Notes under the pieces: model-generated | What the model saw: only the letters and a program-made list of their open reading frames with translations | Database searches by the model: none | What the model was told of the DNA's origin: nothing | Shown here: piece after piece, positions 60,724 through 64,000 of the stretch | How positions within the stretch are numbered: position 1 is the first letter of the stretch | Layout: every line of letters begins with the position of its first letter | Made by a program: the position numbers and the translations under genes | Assembly (NCBI RefSeq): GCF_002742645.2 | Contig: NZ_CP033875.1 | Span: 1,776,001-1,840,000, forward strand | Direction: 5' to 3' | DNA: 64,000 nucleotides | Source of the DNA: Caulobacter sp. FWC26 | Lineage (GTDB): Bacteria; Pseudomonadota; Alphaproteobacteria; Caulobacterales; Caulobacteraceae

Positions 60724-61689
60724 ATGCGTCCGGGATGGGTGATCGCGCTGGTGCTCGTGGCCTTCGGGCCCGCCGGCGCGGCATGGGGCGAGGATTGGCG
60801 ACCCCGGGTCGACTGCGACGCCGTCGAGCGTGCTTCCCTGCAGGGCGATACGTCCTTCTATGTCGACTTGGCCATCTGTCATCTGCGGGGCGAGGGGCGT
60901 GAGCCGGATGTCGCCCAAGGTCTCGTCTGGCTGCGAAAGGCTGTGGCGCTGGGCGACACCGACGCGATGGTCGAGCTGGGTAACCTCTATCTGCTCGGCG
61001 CTGAAGGGCTTGCGGCCAACACCCGCGACGCCGTGGCGCTCTATGTGCGCGCCGCGCGGCGGGGTGATCCGAACGCGATGTTCAACCTCGCCGTCATCCA
61101 TCGTGGCGATCACGGCCTGCCCGAGAACCCTCGCCTCGCGCGGGCTTGGTATATCCGGTCGGCGGAAGCGGGATCCGCCACGGGCGCGTTTGGCGCCGGC
61201 GTGGCCTTGATGACGGGGTACGGCGGGCGCGCGGATACAAGGCGGGGCGTGCTCTGGCTGCGGCGGGCCATCGAGATGGGCTCGCCCGAGGCGATGAACG
61301 AGCTGGGTCGTCTGCACGCCGAAGGAACCGGCGTTCCGCCAGACCCGGCCAAGGCGATAGATTTCTATCGGGCCGCCGCGTGGAACGATCTGCCGGACGC
61401 GATGTATCGGCTGGGCGCTGCGCACTACAATGGGCAGCTGACGGCCAAGAACTACATCGAGGCGATGCGCTGGTTTCAGCTTGCCGCCGAGCGTGGCGAT
61501 CATGACGCCTGGTTTGCGCTGGGGCTGATGTGCGAGACCGGCCGAGGCATCCCGGCCGATCCGGACCTGGCGCTGGAGATGTACCGCCGCGCGGCCGACA
61601 GCGCCGATCCTGCCTTGCGCGAAAAGTCTCAGAGGGCGATCGACCGCCTCCAGGGTCTTGCCGAGGACGATGAAGAGCCCGTGGACTGA
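60724..61689 (+). CDS. Exported Sel1-repeat protein
   Basis: The 321-residue protein has a signal peptide (about 1-22, ending AGAAWG) and about seven Sel1-type helical repeats: AICHLRGEGREPDVAQGLVWLRKAV, VELGNLYLLGAEGLAANTRDAVALYVRAA, ELGRLHAEGTGVPPDPAKAIDFYRAAA, ALGLMCETGRGIPADPDLALEMYRRAA. Sel1 proteins scaffold other proteins, often in the periplasm. Its partner is unknown. The start is 147 bp from the divergent Lhr gene and the stop is 55 bp before the helicase gene. Confidence 0.85.
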   Translation: MRPGWVIALVLVAFGPAGAAWGEDWRPRVDCDAVERASLQGDTSFYVDLAICHLRGEGREPDVAQGLVWLRKAVALGDTDAMVELGNLYLLGAEGLAANTRDAVALYVRAARRGDPNAMFNLAVIHRGDHGLPENPRLARAWYIRSAEAGSATGAFGAGVALMTGYGGRADTRRGVLWLRRAIEMGSPEAMNELGRLHAEGTGVPPDPAKAIDFYRAAAWNDLPDAMYRLGAAHYNGQLTAKNYIEAMRWFQLAAERGDHDAWFALGLMCETGRGIPADPDLALEMYRRAADSADPALREKSQRAIDRLQGLAEDDEEPVD

Positions 61690-61744
61690 GACGCGCCTGC
61701 GCGTTCCCATTCTGTTTCGAGCCGGGTTCTGGTAACGAACCTGG

Positions 61745-64000
61745 GTGACTGCTTCGCCGCCGACTCTGGATCTGGCTCCCGCCCTGGTCGTCCTGCCTGG
61801 ACCGCGCGCCGGCTTCGCCGATGGCGGCGAGGCCCGCATGTTGCGTGCGCCAGACGCGCGCGACCTGTTCGAGCACGGTCCGGTGTTGGTGGCTCACGCG
61901 GCGATGACCGCTCGCCGCCTGAACCTGTCCCCGCCGCCGCGTTCTCCGCGCTTGTTCGATGTGCTCGAATTGCACGCCTTTGTCCGCCCGGCCGCGTTCT
62001 GCGCCCCTTCGGCGGTGGGGCTGGCCACGGCCCTGGGTCTGCGCGAGCCGCACGGTGCGGCCGAGCAGGCGCAGACCCTGCGCGAAGCGGCCGACGCCTT
62101 GCTGCGCGAGCTGGCCCTGACGCCAGTCCCGTCCCGCGAGGAGACGCTGGCGATCGCCGAAACCCTGGCCAAGGCCGGGTGGTCCTGGGGGGCGGCCGTG
62201 ATTGGCGCTCTGCGCTCCGTACCGGTCGGCAACCAGTTTCGCGGATCGGGCCTCGATGTCTGGGCCCGGCTCGTCGAGTGGGAAGATCAGGCGCCGCCCG
62301 GCGAGGCGGGCTCGCGCCCCATCGACCCCGAGCGCGCCGGCGAGCGCCTGGCCGAACTGCTGCAACGGTCGGGCCTGGAAGAGGTCCGTGAAGCCCAGGC
62401 GACCTTCGCCAAGGAAGCCGCGTTCGCCTTCCAGCCGCGCGAGCGCGAGGGTGAGCCGCGTATGATGCTGGCCGAGGCTGGCACGGGCGTCGGCAAGACT
62501 CTGGGCTATCTGGCGCCGGCGTCGCTGTGGGCCGAGGCGAATGGGCCGTCGGTGTGGATCAGCACCTATACGCGCGCGTTGCAGCGGCAGATCGAGCGCG
62601 AGAGCCGGTCGATCTATCCCGATCCTAAGGAGCGCGCCCGCAAGGCCGTCGTGCGAAAAGGTCGGGAGAACTATCTTTGCTTGTTGAACTTTCAGGAACA
62701 GGTCAACGGTGCGCAGCTGGGCAATGGCGACCTGATCGGGCTGGCGCTGACGGCCCGCTGGGCCCGCGCGACTCGCGACGGCGACATGACCGGCGGGGAC
62801 TTTCCCGCTTGGCTTCCCACCCTGACAGCTGTGCCGCCCTCCATGCAGGCCAGCCCCGCCAACCTCGTCGACCGACGCGGCGAGTGCATCCACGCCGGCT
62901 GCCAGCACTATCGGATCTGTTTTATCGAGAAGGCGGTGCGCGCCTCAAAGCGCGCGGATCTGGTGATCGCCAACCACGCTCTGGTCCTCACGCAGGCGGC
63001 CTTCGACGGCGCGCGGACCGCGCGCGGGCTGAAGGGTGACAACGAGACGACCAGCCTCAAGCGGATCGTCTTCGACGAGGGCCACCATCTTTTCGAGGCC
63101 GCCGACAGCGCCTTCTCCGCCGCCCTGTCCGGCGCTGAGGCGGCGGAGCTGCGGCGCTGGATCCGTGGGCCCGAAGGCCGAGGCCGTCGCGGGCGCGGCC
63201 TGGAGGCGCGCTTGCTAGACATCCTGGGCGACCGGGAGGGCGCGCGGGGCGCGATGAGCCAGGCCATCCAGGCCGCGGCCGCCCTTCCCGGCGAAGGCTG
63301 GTCGGGCCGGGTCGCGCCGCCTGACGGCCAGATCAACCCGATCGGCCCGATCGAGAACTTCCTGGTCGCCGTCATCGAGCAGCTGCGCGCCCGCAGCGGC
63401 GACCGGGGTGGGGCCGATCTTGGCCTGCAATGCGATGCTCGCCCGCCGATCGATCTCGTCCGCGAGCGTGCGCCAGAGGCGGCAAAGGCGCTGGCGGCGA
63501 TCGAAGCCCCGCTGCTGGCCCTGGCGCGTGCGCTGGAGGACGTGCTGGACGAGGACGCAGAGCACCTAGGCGCCTCGGAACGCGCGCGGATCGAAGGCGC
63601 GCTGCGCGGGTTGGATCGGCGCGCGCGCATGACGCTGCCGGCCTGGCGCTCGATTCTGAAAGCCATCGAGGACGACGACGTCGAGCCGAGCGACAGCGAT
63701 CCCGATTTCGTCGACTGGTTCGAGGCCACTTTCCTCTATGGCCGCGTGGTCGACGCCGCCTGCCGTCGCCACTGGGTGGACCCGACCGAACCCTTGCGCG
63801 CGGCGGTGCTTTCGCCGGCGCACGGCGTGCTGGTGACCAGCGCCACCTTGGTCGATCCCGCGCTGGAAGATCCGTTCGCCCTGGCGGAGATGCGCACGGG
63901 AGCCGCGCGGCTGCCCTCCGCGCCCAAGGTCCTTCGGCTGGTTTCGCCCTTCGACTACGAGAACAACGCCAAGGCCTTTGTGGTCACGGACGTGAACAAG
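61745..64000 (+). CDS. DinG/XPD-like ATP-dependent DNA helicase (C-terminus outside window)
   Basis: From GTG 61745 the frame is open to the window's end (752 codons), so the protein is truncated by the window. Motifs: EAGTGVGKT (Walker A), VFDEGHHLF (DEGH, the XPD-type DEAH box) and an Fe-S cysteine set (Cys in NYLCLL, then GECIHAGC and HYRIC) as in DinG/XPD helicases. The start has no strong ribosome site, so it may lie nearby. These are superfamily 2 iron-sulfur helicases that unwind 5'-3' and can process R-loops or damaged DNA. It follows the Sel1 gene by 55 bp. Confidence 0.86.
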   Translation, partial: MTASPPTLDLAPALVVLPGPRAGFADGGEARMLRAPDARDLFEHGPVLVAHAAMTARRLNLSPPPRSPRLFDVLELHAFVRPAAFCAPSAVGLATALGLREPHGAAEQAQTLREAADALLRELALTPVPSREETLAIAETLAKAGWSWGAAVIGALRSVPVGNQFRGSGLDVWARLVEWEDQAPPGEAGSRPIDPERAGERLAELLQRSGLEEVREAQATFAKEAAFAFQPREREGEPRMMLAEAGTGVGKTLGYLAPASLWAEANGPSVWISTYTRALQRQIERESRSIYPDPKERARKAVVRKGRENYLCLLNFQEQVNGAQLGNGDLIGLALTARWARATRDGDMTGGDFPAWLPTLTAVPPSMQASPANLVDRRGECIHAGCQHYRICFIEKAVRASKRADLVIANHALVLTQAAFDGARTARGLKGDNETTSLKRIVFDEGHHLFEAADSAFSAALSGAEAAELRRWIRGPEGRGRRGRGLEARLLDILGDREGARGAMSQAIQAAAALPGEGWSGRVAPPDGQINPIGPIENFLVAVIEQLRARSGDRGGADLGLQCDARPPIDLVRERAPEAAKALAAIEAPLLALARALEDVLDEDAEHLGASERARIEGALRGLDRRARMTLPAWRSILKAIEDDDVEPSDSDPDFVDWFEATFLYGRVVDAACRRHWVDPTEPLRAAVLSPAHGVLVTSATLVDPALEDPFALAEMRTGAARLPSAPKVLRLVSPFDYENNAKAFVVTDVNK

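Noticed and set aside
1..64000. CRISPR arrays, tRNA or rRNA genes, insertion sequences or prophage
   Set aside because: Reading both strands I found no regularly spaced direct repeats, no tRNA-like cloverleaf ends, no rRNA-like sequence, and no transposase or integrase frames.

Overview
The window is about 64 kb of high-GC chromosomal DNA from a Caulobacter, most likely the C. vibrioides/crescentus lineage. The strongest pointers are a 974-residue PodJ-type polar organelle protein, the divergent flgFGAH and fliL-fliM flagellar operons with a sigma-54 promoter between them, an Entner-Doudoroff gene block (zwf-pgl-edd-glk) next to a LacI-type regulator, and GANTC (CcrM) sites clustered in front of podJ. 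I see no rRNA, tRNA, CRISPR array, prophage or insertion sequence. The DNA looks like core genome with small palindromic repeat elements.

Layout. 1-5 kb: the 5' part of a short-chain dehydrogenase, a gene-poor kilobase rich in palindromic repeats, and a three-gene DevBCA/MacB-like ABC exporter read leftward. 5-11.9 kb: a nucleoside transporter, a DUF559 nuclease ORF bracketed by inverted palindromic repeats, two glutathione S-transferases, a PaaI-type thioesterase, a DUF3253 protein, a uracil-DNA glycosylase-family protein, a serine hydrolase lipoprotein and a leucine dehydrogenase-like enzyme. 11.9-17.7 kb: an exported hypothetical protein, a 48-codon gene, a transglutaminase, a TetR regulator, a glycosyltransferase, and an XRE regulator followed by an RTX-like protein. 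17.7-26.6 kb: a VWA protein, a GNAT acetyltransferase back to back with a histone-deacetylase-family enzyme, a histidine phosphatase, xseB-ispA-dxs (isoprenoid precursors), a GH43 glycosidase and a lipoprotein.

26.7-36.1 kb is flagellar. Leftward flgF-flgG-flgA-flgH build the rod and the P- and L-ring parts. Rightward fliL-fliM are followed by a DUF6468 protein, a MotE/MgtE_N-like protein and a 956-residue exported TPR protein, with start/stop overlaps. 36.3-46.6 kb is sugar catabolism: zwf, pgl, edd, glk, a LacI regulator, a GH3 beta-glucosidase and pyk. Matching GACA...TGTC palindromes lie in front of zwf, the LacI gene and the GH3 gene, which suggests one regulon for glucoside uptake products and Entner-Doudoroff flux; eda is not in the window.

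46.6-64 kb: a Crp/Fnr regulator, a PPOX-fold stress protein, an SH3-domain exported protein, a paired acyl-CoA dehydrogenase operon, an MprF-like aminoacyl-phospholipid synthase lacking the flippase half, podJ, a DUF3429 membrane protein, the Lhr-type helicase plus PdeM endonuclease pair, a Sel1-repeat protein, and the first 752 codons of a DinG/XPD-like helicase that runs off the right edge.

The most unusual structure is the recurring head-to-head arrangement of palindromic repeats. At three places it stands alone, and at 6.4-6.9 kb a related arrangement encloses the DUF559 nuclease ORF, much like a REPIN/RAYT unit but with a different kind of nuclease. All functional names are from reading the sequence and family knowledge; no database search was run.
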